Assembly: GCA_009885415.1 (NCBI GenBank)
Contig: VFKU01000787.1
Coordinates: 1-25,439, forward strand
Length of the DNA: 25,439 nt
Direction: 5' to 3'
Source of the DNA: Rhodothermota bacterium
GTDB lineage: Bacteria > Hydrogenedentota > Hydrogenedentia > Hydrogenedentales > GCA-2746185
Below are positions 6,488 to 15,094 of the stretch, in pieces. Within the stretch, counting starts at the first letter, position 1, and every line of letters starts with the position of its first letter. Below the pieces are notes generated by a model that saw nothing but the letters and a program-made list of their open reading frames with translations, was not told the origin of the DNA and searched no databases. Both the position numbers and the translations under genes were made by a program.

Positions 6488-8425
6488 ATGGATCACGCTG
6501 CTGACATCGCGCCCGATCGGCCCTGGTTTCGCCGCTACACGAAGCTCGTCGCGGCGGCGACGCTGTGCCTGATCTTTCTTGGCGGCCAGGTGAAAAGTCA
6601 CGAAGCGGGGCTGGCGGTGCCCGATTGGCCGACGACCTACGGGCAGAACATGTTGCTGTATCCGATCGACCAGTGGGTCGGCGGGATTTTTCATGAGCAT
6701 CTCCACCGTGTCGTCGCCACTTCGCTTGGAGTTCTTTGCATTATTCTCGCCGTGTGGATGGCGCTGGCGGAGCGCCGTCGCTGGGCGCGGTGGCTGGGCG
6801 TGGCCGCGCTGGGCATGGTCATCGTGCAGGGCCTCTTCGGCGGCCTGACGGTGTGGCTGCTCTTGCCTGCGTGGGTCTCGACCACGCACGCGATCCTCGC
6901 GCAAACTTTTCTTCTGCTCACGCTGTTCATCGCGTATTCACAGTCGCGCGAACGCCGCGCGCGCGAGGCGTCCGCCGGCGATTCGGGTTCCTGGCGCGAT
7001 GCGGCGCCCGCGCTGATTGTGCTTGCGCTGGTGTATGTGCAATTGCTCGCCGGCGCGCTGATGCGGCACACGGAATCGGGCTTGGCGATTCCGGACTTCC
7101 CGGCGATGGCCGGCGGGTGGCGGCCGTGGTTCGACGTGAGTTCGGTGGCGTGGGTAAACGCGTGGCGCGCGGATTATGCCTTCGAAACTGGGCAGGCGCT
7201 TGACCCGGTCACGCTCGGACAAATCTGGATCCATTTCACGCATCGCGCGGGCGCGGTGCTTGTTGCGCTTGGCGCGATCTACGCCGCGTGGCGCGCCTGG
7301 GCGCGGCAGGACGAAGCGCCGGCGGTGTTTCGCACGGCCTTCGTGCTCGTTGCGCTGGTCGCGTGTCAGGTTGCGCTCGGCATCGTGACCGTCCTCTCGC
7401 ATAGGATTCCGTTTATCGCGAGTTTGCACTTGGTCATCGGCGCGGCGACGCTTGGTTGCACGGCGTTGCTTGCGCTGCGCGCGATGCCGCTGAGACTTCG
7501 GCGCGCCGCGGCGAACGCGCCCGTCGCGGTGGTTTCTGCGGTCCGCGCGCGTTCGACCTTCGGCGCCTACCTCGAACTGACCAAGCCGCGTATCGCCGTG
7601 ATGGTGCTGGTGACGGCGGCGCTGGGTTACTACTTCAACGCGATTACTTCACGCGAGTTCCCCGGCTGGCTGCAATTTGCGATGGCGATGCTGGGCATCG
7701 CGATGTCCGGCGGCGGGGCCTCGGCGCTGAACCAGTATCTCGAACGCGATGTCGATGCGCGGATGGAACGCACCCGCGGACGGCCCCTGCCTTCAGGCCA
7801 GTTGTCGCCGGCCGCCGCGCTGTACTTTGGCGTTGCGCTCGTGCTCGGCGGCTGCTTCCTGCTGCTGTGGCAGGTCAATTTGCTCGCGGCCTTCCTGACG
7901 CTGCAAAGCGCTTTCTTGTATGTCCTCGTGTACACGCCGATGAAACGGCTGACCTGGTGGAACACGTCGATCGGCGCGGTGCCCGGCGCGATGCCGCCGC
8001 TCATCGGCTGGGCCGCGGCGACCGGCACGCTCGATCTCGGCGCATGGATCTTTTTCGCCGTCCTCTACCTCTGGCAGCACCCACACTTTTTTGCGATTGC
8101 GTGGATGTACCGCGAAGACTACGCGCGCGGCGGGCTCAAGATGCTCCCCGTCGTGCAGCCCGACGGCCGCAACATGTTCGCGCAGGTGATTCTGTTTTCC
8201 GTCGTGCTTATTCCGGTCTCGCTGGCGCCTTGGCTGAGCGCGATGAGCGGGTGGACGTATTTTATCGGGGCGATGCTGCTAGGGCTGATGATGCTCGCGG
8301 CGGGCATCGCGTTTACCGTGACCCATTCGCACCAGGCGGCGCGGCGCGTGCTGCACGTCTCGCTGCTGTATCTCCCCGGCCTCCTGTTGGCCGTGTGGAT
8401 CGACGCCATGATCCGGTTGCCGTAG
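6488..8425 (+). CDS. ctaA-ctaB: CtaA-CtaB fusion: heme A synthase plus heme O synthase
   Basis: A 645-residue integral membrane protein joining two consecutive enzymes of heme A biosynthesis. Residues about 1-340 are CtaA/COX15: EHLHR (E70, H73), STTHAILAQ (H134), IHFTHR (H252) and SLHLVIG (H314) supply the four expected heme-ligand histidines, and GLAVPDWP / GLAIPDFP mark the pseudo-duplicated halves. No cysteine pair is seen in the first external loop. Residues about 357-645 are CtaB/COX10, a UbiA-type prenyltransferase that farnesylates heme B to heme O: ELTKPRI, NQYLERDVDARMERTRGRPLP (from N415) and YREDYARGG (from Y541). ATG at 6488 is chosen because it directly precedes the CtaA-like sequence, although its RBS is weak; an in-frame ATG at 6416 is an alternative. 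It is followed 11 bp later by sco, so the pair likely forms an oxidase-assembly operon. Confidence 0.95.
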   Translation: MDHAADIAPDRPWFRRYTKLVAAATLCLIFLGGQVKSHEAGLAVPDWPTTYGQNMLLYPIDQWVGGIFHEHLHRVVATSLGVLCIILAVWMALAERRRWARWLGVAALGMVIVQGLFGGLTVWLLLPAWVSTTHAILAQTFLLLTLFIAYSQSRERRAREASAGDSGSWRDAAPALIVLALVYVQLLAGALMRHTESGLAIPDFPAMAGGWRPWFDVSSVAWVNAWRADYAFETGQALDPVTLGQIWIHFTHRAGAVLVALGAIYAAWRAWARQDEAPAVFRTAFVLVALVACQVALGIVTVLSHRIPFIASLHLVIGAATLGCTALLALRAMPLRLRRAAANAPVAVVSAVRARSTFGAYLELTKPRIAVMVLVTAALGYYFNAITSREFPGWLQFAMAMLGIAMSGGGASALNQYLERDVDARMERTRGRPLPSGQLSPAAALYFGVALVLGGCFLLLWQVNLLAAFLTLQSAFLYVLVYTPMKRLTWWNTSIGAVPGAMPPLIGWAAATGTLDLGAWIFFAVLYLWQHPHFFAIAWMYREDYARGGLKMLPVVQPDGRNMFAQVILFSVVLIPVSLAPWLSAMSGWTYFIGAMLLGLMMLAAGIAFTVTHSHQAARRVLHVSLLYLPGLLLAVWIDAMIRLP

Positions 8426-8436
8426 AGGACTTCGCT

Positions 8437-9105
8437 ATGCCTTCCTCCCTTCTGCCCCATAGCTCTTTCGTGCGCCGTTACGTGCTGGCGATGAGTGTGC
8501 TGATCCTCGCGGCGATCTTCGTCACGCTGGCGCTGCGCGAAGGTGTTCGCGCACGGACTGCGGCCCAGCCCGCGATGCAGGCCGTGATCGCGGCGACGGC
8601 CCCGGGTGCCTTGTCGGAGCTGGGCGTGGTGGGCGAGTTCTCGCTCACCGATCAGTCCGGCGCCGCCTTCAATTCCGCCGCGCTCGAGGGCAAGATATAT
8701 GTCGTCGATTTTATCTTCACTTCATGCGGCAGCGTCTGCCCGGTGATGAGCGAGGCGATGTCGAAGCTACACAAGACCTACGCGGCGGATCCGCGCGTGG
8801 CCTTCGTTTCGGTGTCAGTCGATCCGGCGACGGACACGCCGGAGGTCCTCACGAAGTATGCGGCGCGATACGGCGCCGATACGGCGCGCTGGCATTTCCT
8901 TACCGGCGACGACGCGGCGATACAGCTCCTGGCGAAGGACCGTTTCAAGCTCGGGCACGCGGACGAGCCGGTCAACCACACGACCCGATTCGTGCTGGTG
9001 GACGGCGTGGGCAAAATCCGAGGCTATTACTTCGGGACCGAGCCGGCTTCGGTCGCGGCGCTTCAGGTGGACATTGAAAATCTACTGGTCGATTCTAAGT
9101 CGTAA
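8437..9105 (+). CDS. Sco1/SenC copper chaperone for cytochrome oxidase
   Basis: A 222-residue membrane-anchored thioredoxin-like protein. An N-terminal transmembrane anchor (about residues 14-35) is followed by a Sco domain with TSCGSVCP (C97 and C101, the CxxxC copper site) and H181 in NHTTRFVLVD, completing the Cys2-His copper ligand set. Sco proteins deliver copper to, or reduce, the CuA centre of cytochrome c oxidase on the outer face of the membrane. AGGA overlapping the stop of the CtaA-CtaB fusion lies 8 nt before the ATG, so translation is probably coupled. Co-location with heme A synthesis supports a function in building an aa3- or caa3-type oxidase; the oxidase subunits themselves are not in this window. 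Confidence 0.95.
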   Translation: MPSSLLPHSSFVRRYVLAMSVLILAAIFVTLALREGVRARTAAQPAMQAVIAATAPGALSELGVVGEFSLTDQSGAAFNSAALEGKIYVVDFIFTSCGSVCPVMSEAMSKLHKTYAADPRVAFVSVSVDPATDTPEVLTKYAARYGADTARWHFLTGDDAAIQLLAKDRFKLGHADEPVNHTTRFVLVDGVGKIRGYYFGTEPASVAALQVDIENLLVDSKS

Positions 9106-9261
9106 GCCGAGCGGTATAAGCGAGTTACGGCGAAATTATATTCGGGCCTGTGCAGCGTCTGATGGGAATGGGAGTGATACTTGAGCGCTCGAAGGGGTTC
9201 TATACGCCGTGTGTGCGCGGCGCGGGCGCAGGTCGTCAATGAATCAGGAAATCGCAATCGC

Positions 9262-10368
9262 ATGTTGAGCTCCGGCAAGGCCTATATATTCGTGTGCGCG
9301 GCGGCGCTTGGTGCGCTGCTGATGGTGGGACCTGTCGGCGCGGCCGACGGCCCGCCAGCGCACAAGCGTCCTCCCACGAAAGTGGCGACGGCGCACGGCG
9401 AGAGCGGCATCCTCGCGCCCCAGGGCGAATTCCCCGGCAGTGTCTACTTCAAGGCGGTGAGTGCGGTCGCCACGGAAATCCGCGGCAAGGTACTCGAGGT
9501 CCTCTTCGAGGTGGGCGAGCACGTGAAGAAGGGGCAGGTGCTCGTGCGGCTGGACGACGAGCTGCTGCGCAAGGACCTGGGCGCGGCGAAGGCGCGGCGC
9601 GATCGTGATCGCACGCTGCTCAAGAGCGCCGAGACGCGACTTGCGCGTGCGGAGGGTCTGGTCTCCGGCGGCCTGAGCCCTACGGAGCAGCTCGACGACA
9701 CGCGCTTCGCCGTGCAGGGCCTGCGGTTTTCCGTGGTCGCCACCGAGGCCGAACTCGATCGGCTCGAGGCGGTCATCAAGAAGAGTTCGATCGTTTCTCC
9801 CTTCGACGGGATCGTGATCGAGCGCCCGCTGGAAATCGGCGAGTGGCGCACCGAAGGCAGCACGGTGGCCGTGATCGCCAAAGAAAATTTTTATGAGGCC
9901 GTCGTCGAACTCCCCGAGACGAGCGTGCCCTTCGTGACCGCCGGCATGACGGTCGAGTTGGAGGTGGGCGGATTGATGGTGAAAGGCACGGTGACCACCG
10001 TGGTCCCGCGCGGCGACATCGCGACGCGGACCTTTCCGGTCAAGCTGAAAATCGAGTCCGAGGCGCCGCTGCTCGAAGGGATGACCGCGCGGGCGCGTAT
10101 GCCGATTAGCGCGCAGGTCGAGTGTTTGCTGCTGCCGCGCGACGCGATCCTCAATCAGCTCGGCGCGACCTACGTGTTCACCGCGCAGGATGGCCTGGCG
10201 CGCAAGCACCCCGTGGAGGTGGTCGGTTTCGACGGCAAGACCGTCGGCGTACTTGCGCCCGACCTGGGCCCCGGACAGCAATTCATTATCAAGGGGCACG
10301 AGCGCCTGAACGAGGGCGACCCCATCGAGGCGCTGCCGGTCCCCGCGCCGGCTCCGCCCGTGTCCTAG
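9262..10368 (+). CDS. RND efflux periplasmic adaptor (HlyD/AcrA type)
   Basis: A 368-residue membrane fusion protein that would bridge the inner-membrane RND pump and an outer-membrane channel. It starts with a signal peptide (MLSSGKAYIFVCAAALGALL...), then a beta-barrel/lipoyl half (EIRGKVLEVLFEVGEHVKKG, LVRLDDELL), an alpha-helical hairpin (about 105-165), the second lipoyl half SSIVSPFDGIVIERPLEIGEW, and a beta-barrel and membrane-proximal end with LLPRDAILN. ATG at 9262 is selected because AGGA lies 11 nt before it and the signal peptide follows at once; the frame is open to a TTG at 9181. It is followed 12 bp later by the RND pump gene, so the two are one transcription unit. No TolC-like gene is present nearby. 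Confidence 0.93.
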   Translation: MLSSGKAYIFVCAAALGALLMVGPVGAADGPPAHKRPPTKVATAHGESGILAPQGEFPGSVYFKAVSAVATEIRGKVLEVLFEVGEHVKKGQVLVRLDDELLRKDLGAAKARRDRDRTLLKSAETRLARAEGLVSGGLSPTEQLDDTRFAVQGLRFSVVATEAELDRLEAVIKKSSIVSPFDGIVIERPLEIGEWRTEGSTVAVIAKENFYEAVVELPETSVPFVTAGMTVELEVGGLMVKGTVTTVVPRGDIATRTFPVKLKIESEAPLLEGMTARARMPISAQVECLLLPRDAILNQLGATYVFTAQDGLARKHPVEVVGFDGKTVGVLAPDLGPGQQFIIKGHERLNEGDPIEALPVPAPAPPVS

Positions 10369-10380
10369 GCCGGTGCATTC

Positions 10381-13300
10381 ATGGACCTGATCCGCTTCGC
10401 CATCACCAAGCCGGTCGTCGTGCTAGTGGGCGTCATTCTCGTGGTGCTTTTCGGCAGCGTTGCGCTTTACCAATTGCCCTACCAGCTCGCGCCGCGCATC
10501 GAGAAGCCGGTCGTCGGCGTGCGCACCTTCTGGGCGGGCGCCAGTCCCTACGAGATCGAGCGCGACATCATCGAAGCGCAGGAAAAAGTGCTCAAGGGCC
10601 TACCCAATCTTGTACACATGGAGAGCGAGTCCCGGGACAACATGGGCTGGATCACGCTCACCTTCGACATCGGCGTGACAATGAGCGACGCGTTGCTGCG
10701 CGTGTCGAACAAGCTCGACGAAGTGCAGTCCTATCCGGAGAACGTGGACAAGCCGGTCCTGAGCGCGAGCGGTTCGGAGACGGACCCGATCGTGATGACG
10801 GCGCTGCAGGCGCTGCCGGGCAATCCGGTGGACGTATACACCTCGCTGAGTTTCTTCGAGGAGAACATCCAGCAGTATCTCGAGCGCGTACCGGGCGTGG
10901 CCGAGGTGCAGATTCGCGGCGGCGTGCGGCGCGAGATGCAGGTCATCCTCAAACGCGATCGCCTCGCGGCCTACGGCATCTCGATCGATCAGATCATCGC
11001 GGCGCTGCGCGGAGACAACGTCAACGTGTCCGCGGGCAATCTCGCGGTGGGTCGGCGCGAGTACCGCGTCCGCACGGTCTCGGAGTTTCGCTCCGAGGAC
11101 GACATCAAGAAGGTCGTGGTGCTCTCCGACGGTTTGCGCACGGTGACGGTGGGCGATCTGGCCGACGTGCAGCCCGGCTTCGAAAAACGCCAGGGCGGCG
11201 GCCTGCAAGACGGCAAGCCCGGCATCGTGATCCCGATCGTGTCCGAGCCCGACGCGAACACGCTCGAAGTGACCAAGGAAATCGAGCGGATCGTCGGAGA
11301 ACTCAACCGGGGCATCCTCAAAGAGAACGGCTTCGAGCTCATCTGGCTCGACGATCAGCGCGGCTACATCGAAGGCGCGATCAAGCATCTGCGCGAGGAC
11401 ATTTTCCTCGGCTGCCTGTTCACGGTACTTGTGCTGTGGGTCTTCCTGCGCAGTATCGCCTCCACGCTCGTCGTGAGCGTGGCGATTCCGATTTCGCTCA
11501 TTGGCACTTTCATTGTGATGTGGGCCTTGGGCACGACGCTCAATCTCGTGAGTCTCGCCGGTCTCGCCTTCGCCACCGGACGCCTTGTGGACGACGCGAT
11601 CGTCGTGCTCGAGAACATCGACCGGCACCGTAACCTCGGCAAGACGCCCTTCCAGGCGGCCTACGACGGCGCGCGCGAAGTGTGGGGCGCCGTGCTCGCG
11701 TCTACCTTGACCACGGTCGCCGTGTTCATTCCGGTCGTGTTCCTCAAGGTCGAAGTGGGGATGATGTTCCGCGATATCGCCATCGCGGTGACCACCGCGG
11801 TGCTCATCAGCCTGGTGGTGTCGATCACCGTTGTGCCGATGTTGTCGTACCAGTTGTTCTCGCTCCGCTTTGTGCATTGGATGGAGCACCGCAGCCAGGG
11901 CTTTCACCCGCTCAAGCGCGTCGGCGGGTGGATGTCGGGGGCGTACATGGCGATCGTGCGCGCAGCGACGCGGACGATCCCCGCGCGTCTCTTCACCGTG
12001 ACGGTGCTCGTCACCGGGTCGGCCGCGACCGTCTATTTTCTTTTTCCGCCGCTCGAGTATTTGCCCGAGGGCAACCGCGATTCCGTGGGTACGATGCTCA
12101 TGGCTCCGCCGGGCCTGAGCTATACCGAGCGCATGGGCATCGGAAAGCAGGTCTTCGACTTCATGGAGCCCTACCGCACGGCGGGCTATACCGACGACAC
12201 CGGACTCGTTTCGCCCGGCATCCGCCGCATGTTTTACGTGTCCTATAGCAACTTTATGCGCGTCGGCCTGATCAGCGCCGACAAGGAGCGCGCGCGCGAC
12301 CTGATCCCCATCTCCCGCAAAATGGTCGACAAGATCCCCGGGGTCATGGGCGTCACGAACCAAGCGAGCATCTTCGGGCGGAACGTCGGCCAGGGCCGCA
12401 GCGTCTCGGTCGATCTCAGCGGCAACGACATCCAGGAGTTGGCCTCGACCGTCCGCGTGATGATGGAGCGCGTGCGCCGCGAAATCCCCGATGCGCAGTT
12501 GCGCCCGCGCCCCGAGCTTGATCTTATGTATCCCGAGACGCGCTTCACGCCGAACGACGAGCGCCTCAGCGCGATCGGCATGACCGCACAGCAATTCGGC
12601 ACGGCGATCGACGTCCTCATGGACGGCCGCGACATCGGCGACTACAAGCAGGAAGGCGAGAAGAAGATCAATCTGGTAGTGAAGATGGACGAGCGCGAGA
12701 TCACGGCGCCCGAAAAATTGTACGGGGCGCTGATTCCCACTCGCGGGGGCCAGGCGATCCCGGTCTCGTCGCTCTCGACCATGGTGACCACCACGGGCCT
12801 CACTTCGATTCGGCACTTCGAGCGCAACCGCACCTTTACGCTCGACGTCAACCCGCCGGCCGAGATGACGATTCAGGAAGCGATGGAAGTGGTGAACGGG
12901 AAGGTGGTGCCGCAGATGCGCGCGGACGGCCTGCTCGAAGGCATCGGCGTCTCGCTCAGCGGCACGGCCGACAGCCTCACGCAAACGCGCACCGCGCTCC
13001 AGTGGAATTTCCTGCTGGCGATGGCGATCACCTATCTGCTCATGGCCGCGCTCTACGGCAATTTCATCTATCCCTTCATCATCATGTTCACCGTGCCGCT
13101 CGCGAGCGCCGGCGGCTTCATCGCGCTCAAGCTCGTCAATATCTTCATCGCCTACCAGCCGATGGACGTGCTCACGATGCTCGGCTTCATCATCATGGTC
13201 GGCGTGGTGGTCACCAACGCCATCCTCATCGTCCACCAGTCGCTCAACAACGTGCGCGAACACCGCATGGACGACTACGAAGCGATCATTGAAGCCACCC

Positions 13301-13554
13301 GCTCACGCTTGCGCCCGATTTACATGACCGCCGCGACCTCGATCTTCGCGCTGCTCCCGCTCGTCGTACGCGTCGGCGCCGGCGCCGAGCTGTACCGCGG
13401 GCTCGGCGCGGTCGTGCTCGGCGGCCTCGCGCTCTCCACTGTGTTCACCGTCGTCATGATTCCCGCCATCCTTATTTTCTTCATCCCCATGGAAAGCCGT
13501 TTTCGTCGCCGCGCCGAGCGCAATATCGGCACGGACGAGGCCGTGGCGAAGTAG
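10381..13554 (+). CDS. RND-family efflux pump, inner-membrane permease
   Basis: A 1057-residue protein of typical AcrB/MexB size and layout: TM1 near the N-terminus (ITKPVVVLVGVILVVLFG), a large periplasmic loop, six TM helices from about residue 340, a second loop, and six more helices to the C-terminus. TM4 carries the proton-relay aspartates in GRLVDDAIVVLEN (D404, D405, equal to D407/D408 of AcrB). At the place of the AcrB TM10 lysine (K940) it has T945 in GVVVTNAILIV, and an arginine (R401) precedes the TM4 aspartates. It would export drugs, lipids or other small molecules using the proton gradient together with the adaptor upstream; substrate cannot be inferred. The TetR-family gene downstream is the likely regulator. 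Confidence 0.96.
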   Translation: MDLIRFAITKPVVVLVGVILVVLFGSVALYQLPYQLAPRIEKPVVGVRTFWAGASPYEIERDIIEAQEKVLKGLPNLVHMESESRDNMGWITLTFDIGVTMSDALLRVSNKLDEVQSYPENVDKPVLSASGSETDPIVMTALQALPGNPVDVYTSLSFFEENIQQYLERVPGVAEVQIRGGVRREMQVILKRDRLAAYGISIDQIIAALRGDNVNVSAGNLAVGRREYRVRTVSEFRSEDDIKKVVVLSDGLRTVTVGDLADVQPGFEKRQGGGLQDGKPGIVIPIVSEPDANTLEVTKEIERIVGELNRGILKENGFELIWLDDQRGYIEGAIKHLREDIFLGCLFTVLVLWVFLRSIASTLVVSVAIPISLIGTFIVMWALGTTLNLVSLAGLAFATGRLVDDAIVVLENIDRHRNLGKTPFQAAYDGAREVWGAVLASTLTTVAVFIPVVFLKVEVGMMFRDIAIAVTTAVLISLVVSITVVPMLSYQLFSLRFVHWMEHRSQGFHPLKRVGGWMSGAYMAIVRAATRTIPARLFTVTVLVTGSAATVYFLFPPLEYLPEGNRDSVGTMLMAPPGLSYTERMGIGKQVFDFMEPYRTAGYTDDTGLVSPGIRRMFYVSYSNFMRVGLISADKERARDLIPISRKMVDKIPGVMGVTNQASIFGRNVGQGRSVSVDLSGNDIQELASTVRVMMERVRREIPDAQLRPRPELDLMYPETRFTPNDERLSAIGMTAQQFGTAIDVLMDGRDIGDYKQEGEKKINLVVKMDEREITAPEKLYGALIPTRGGQAIPVSSLSTMVTTTGLTSIRHFERNRTFTLDVNPPAEMTIQEAMEVVNGKVVPQMRADGLLEGIGVSLSGTADSLTQTRTALQWNFLLAMAITYLLMAALYGNFIYPFIIMFTVPLASAGGFIALKLVNIFIAYQPMDVLTMLGFIIMVGVVVTNAILIVHQSLNNVREHRMDDYEAIIEATRSRLRPIYMTAATSIFALLPLVVRVGAGAELYRGLGAVVLGGLALSTVFTVVMIPAILIFFIPMESRFRRRAERNIGTDEAVAK

Positions 13555-13638
13555 CCCCGCTTTAGGGGTAGCTCTCGAACGGTTATATTTCCTGTAGATT
13601 CAGGTGTAGAAACATCTAATTAAAAAATAAATAAACCC

Positions 13639-13676
13639 ATACGTTCGTATTTATTATATAAAATACGGTCGTTCGT
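13639..13676 (+). promoter_or_regulatory. candidate TetR operator and promoter region
   Basis: The 163 bp before the TetR gene is strikingly AT-rich for this genome. It contains ATACG-TT-CGTAT (13639-13650), a perfect two-fold palindrome of the kind bound by AcrR/TetR dimers. A nested palindrome follows, CGTATTT (13646-13652) against AAATACG (13661-13667), and CGTTCGT occurs twice 28 bp apart (13642-13648 and 13670-13676). An AT-rich TATA-like stretch lies between them. Autoregulation of the downstream TetR gene at this site is the simplest reading, but no -35/-10 pair can be fixed with confidence. Confidence 0.5.
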
Positions 13677-13717
13677 GTTAATATGTTGGCTCGTCTAGCT
13701 TACACGGAGACTCGCCT

Positions 13718-14383
13718 ATGGCCAAGCAAATCCGCGGTATCAAGACCCAGGATCGTATCGTCCGTCGCGCAGCACAGTTGGCTTCAGTCGAAGGGCTCGA
13801 GGGTCTCAGTGTGGGGCGACTCGCGGAGGCGCTGGGTCTGTCCAAAGGCGGGCTCTTCGCGCACTTCGGCTCGAAGGACGCGCTCCAGCTTGCCGTGATC
13901 GAAGAGGCGCGTCGTGTGTTTTCTGAGGCCGTCCTCGTACCGGCGGAGAGCACACCCGAAGGGTTGCCGCGTCTCTTCGCGTTGCAGGCCCAGTGGATTG
14001 CTTACCTCCATGCGGAGAGTTTCAAGGGAGGCTGTTTTTTCGCGGCGGCCTCGGCGGAATTCGACGGCCGTCCCGGCCCGGTGCGCACGCGGATCGCGGC
14101 GCTGGCCGGCCAATGGCGGGAGCGCCTGGCGGGCGAGGCGAGGCGGTCCAAGGAGCTGGGCCACCTGAATCCAGACGCGGATCCGGCCCGGCTCGCCTTT
14201 TTGCTCCACGCGATCACGCTCGAGGCGAACTGGGCCCACCAGCTTCTGGGCGACCCGGACTGTTTCGTCCACGCGCGCGAAGCCTCCGAGGCGTGCCTGC
14301 GCGCCGAGGCGACGCCCGAGGGCCTGCGCGCGACGAAGGCCCGGCGCGTCGTGCCCGCGCGTCCCGAGGGTGTGCTATCCTAG
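13718..14383 (+). CDS. TetR/AcrR-family transcriptional regulator
   Basis: A 221-residue regulator. Residues about 8-60 form the TetR helix-turn-helix: RIVRRAAQLASVEGLEGLSVGRLAEALGL, with recognition region LSKGGLFAHFGSKDALQ. The rest is a helical ligand/dimer domain with GGCFFAAASAEFDGRPGPVR, a segment seen in a recognisable TetR subgroup, and a low-complexity tail. GGAGA (13706-13710) is 7 nt upstream of the ATG. It lies 163 bp after the RND pump gene on the same strand, so it probably represses itself and may control the pump; its ligand is unknown. Confidence 0.93.
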   Translation: MAKQIRGIKTQDRIVRRAAQLASVEGLEGLSVGRLAEALGLSKGGLFAHFGSKDALQLAVIEEARRVFSEAVLVPAESTPEGLPRLFALQAQWIAYLHAESFKGGCFFAAASAEFDGRPGPVRTRIAALAGQWRERLAGEARRSKELGHLNPDADPARLAFLLHAITLEANWAHQLLGDPDCFVHAREASEACLRAEATPEGLRATKARRVVPARPEGVLS

Positions 14384-14455
14384 TGAGCGCGCCGGGTCCG
14401 CGCGGCTGCGCGATTCCATCGATACGCGTCCCAGGTGCAAGAGGAGGGTCCCACC

Positions 14456-14929
14456 GTGGCGGATCAGGGCGGCGACGTGGCCATTGTCGAAGCGGGCGCG
14501 GAGGATATCGATCTCCTCGTCCCGCTCTTCGACCAGTACCGCATGTTCTACGGCGAGCCCAGCGATCTCGCGCTTGCGCGGCAATTCATCGGCGCGCGGC
14601 TCGAACAGCGCGATTCGGTCATTTTTCTCGCGCTGGGCGGCGGCGCCGATGAGATCGGCCTCGGCTTTGCCCTGCTTTATCCCTCCTTCAATTCCGTGCT
14701 CGCCACGCCCATCTGGATTCTCAACGACCTTTATGTGCTCGAAGGGGTCCGACGCAAAGGCGTCGCGCGCCTGCTCATCGACGAGGGGCGCAGCCTGGCC
14801 GAAGAGACCGGCGCGACCGTCATTTCGCTGTCTACGAAACGGGAGAACCAGCCTTCCAGGCGGTTATACGAGCGGCTCGGATTTACGTTGGACGACGATT
14901 TCTGCACTTATCTGCTGCGCTTGGGCTGA
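14456..14929 (+). CDS. GNAT-family N-acetyltransferase
   Basis: A 157-residue protein with the GNAT fold: beta4/alpha3 motif A as LNDLYVLEGVRRKGVARLLIDEG (acetyl-CoA pyrophosphate loop RRKGVA) and motif B as NQPSRRLYERLGF. The start is a GTG at 14456 with GAGGAGG eight nt upstream; a GTG at 14435 in the same frame would place the RBS inside the gene and is rejected. It lies 72 bp after the TetR gene and may be cotranscribed with it. The acceptor substrate, a small-molecule amine or a protein, cannot be read from sequence. Confidence 0.88.
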   Translation: MADQGGDVAIVEAGAEDIDLLVPLFDQYRMFYGEPSDLALARQFIGARLEQRDSVIFLALGGGADEIGLGFALLYPSFNSVLATPIWILNDLYVLEGVRRKGVARLLIDEGRSLAEETGATVISLSTKRENQPSRRLYERLGFTLDDDFCTYLLRLG

Positions 14930-15094
14930 GTTGCGGCCACGTCCGTGCTCATGGCCCTCGCGGGTGTCAAGAAATAGCTAGACCTAAGTCCAAGGATTTG
15001 GTAGGCTTAGAGTTGCATTCGCGGCGCCAGGCCCCGACGGTCCGGCGTCCGCATCGGTTGCCGGACTGCGGCGCGACGTAAGGAAGGGCCACGC

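Noticed and set aside
10600..13263. 887-codon open frame on the minus strand
   Set aside because: It is antisense to the RND pump gene; its product is Asp/His/Arg-rich without domains, as expected from a GC-rich shadow frame.
13555..13580. Terminator after the RND pump gene (CCCC-GCTTTA-GGGG)
   Set aside because: The stem is only four base pairs and has no T-run after it.
14998..15017. Sigma-54-like promoter (TTGGT...TTGCA) before the large secreted gene
   Set aside because: The GG and GC dinucleotides are 15 bp apart instead of the required 12, so it does not fit the -24/-12 pattern.
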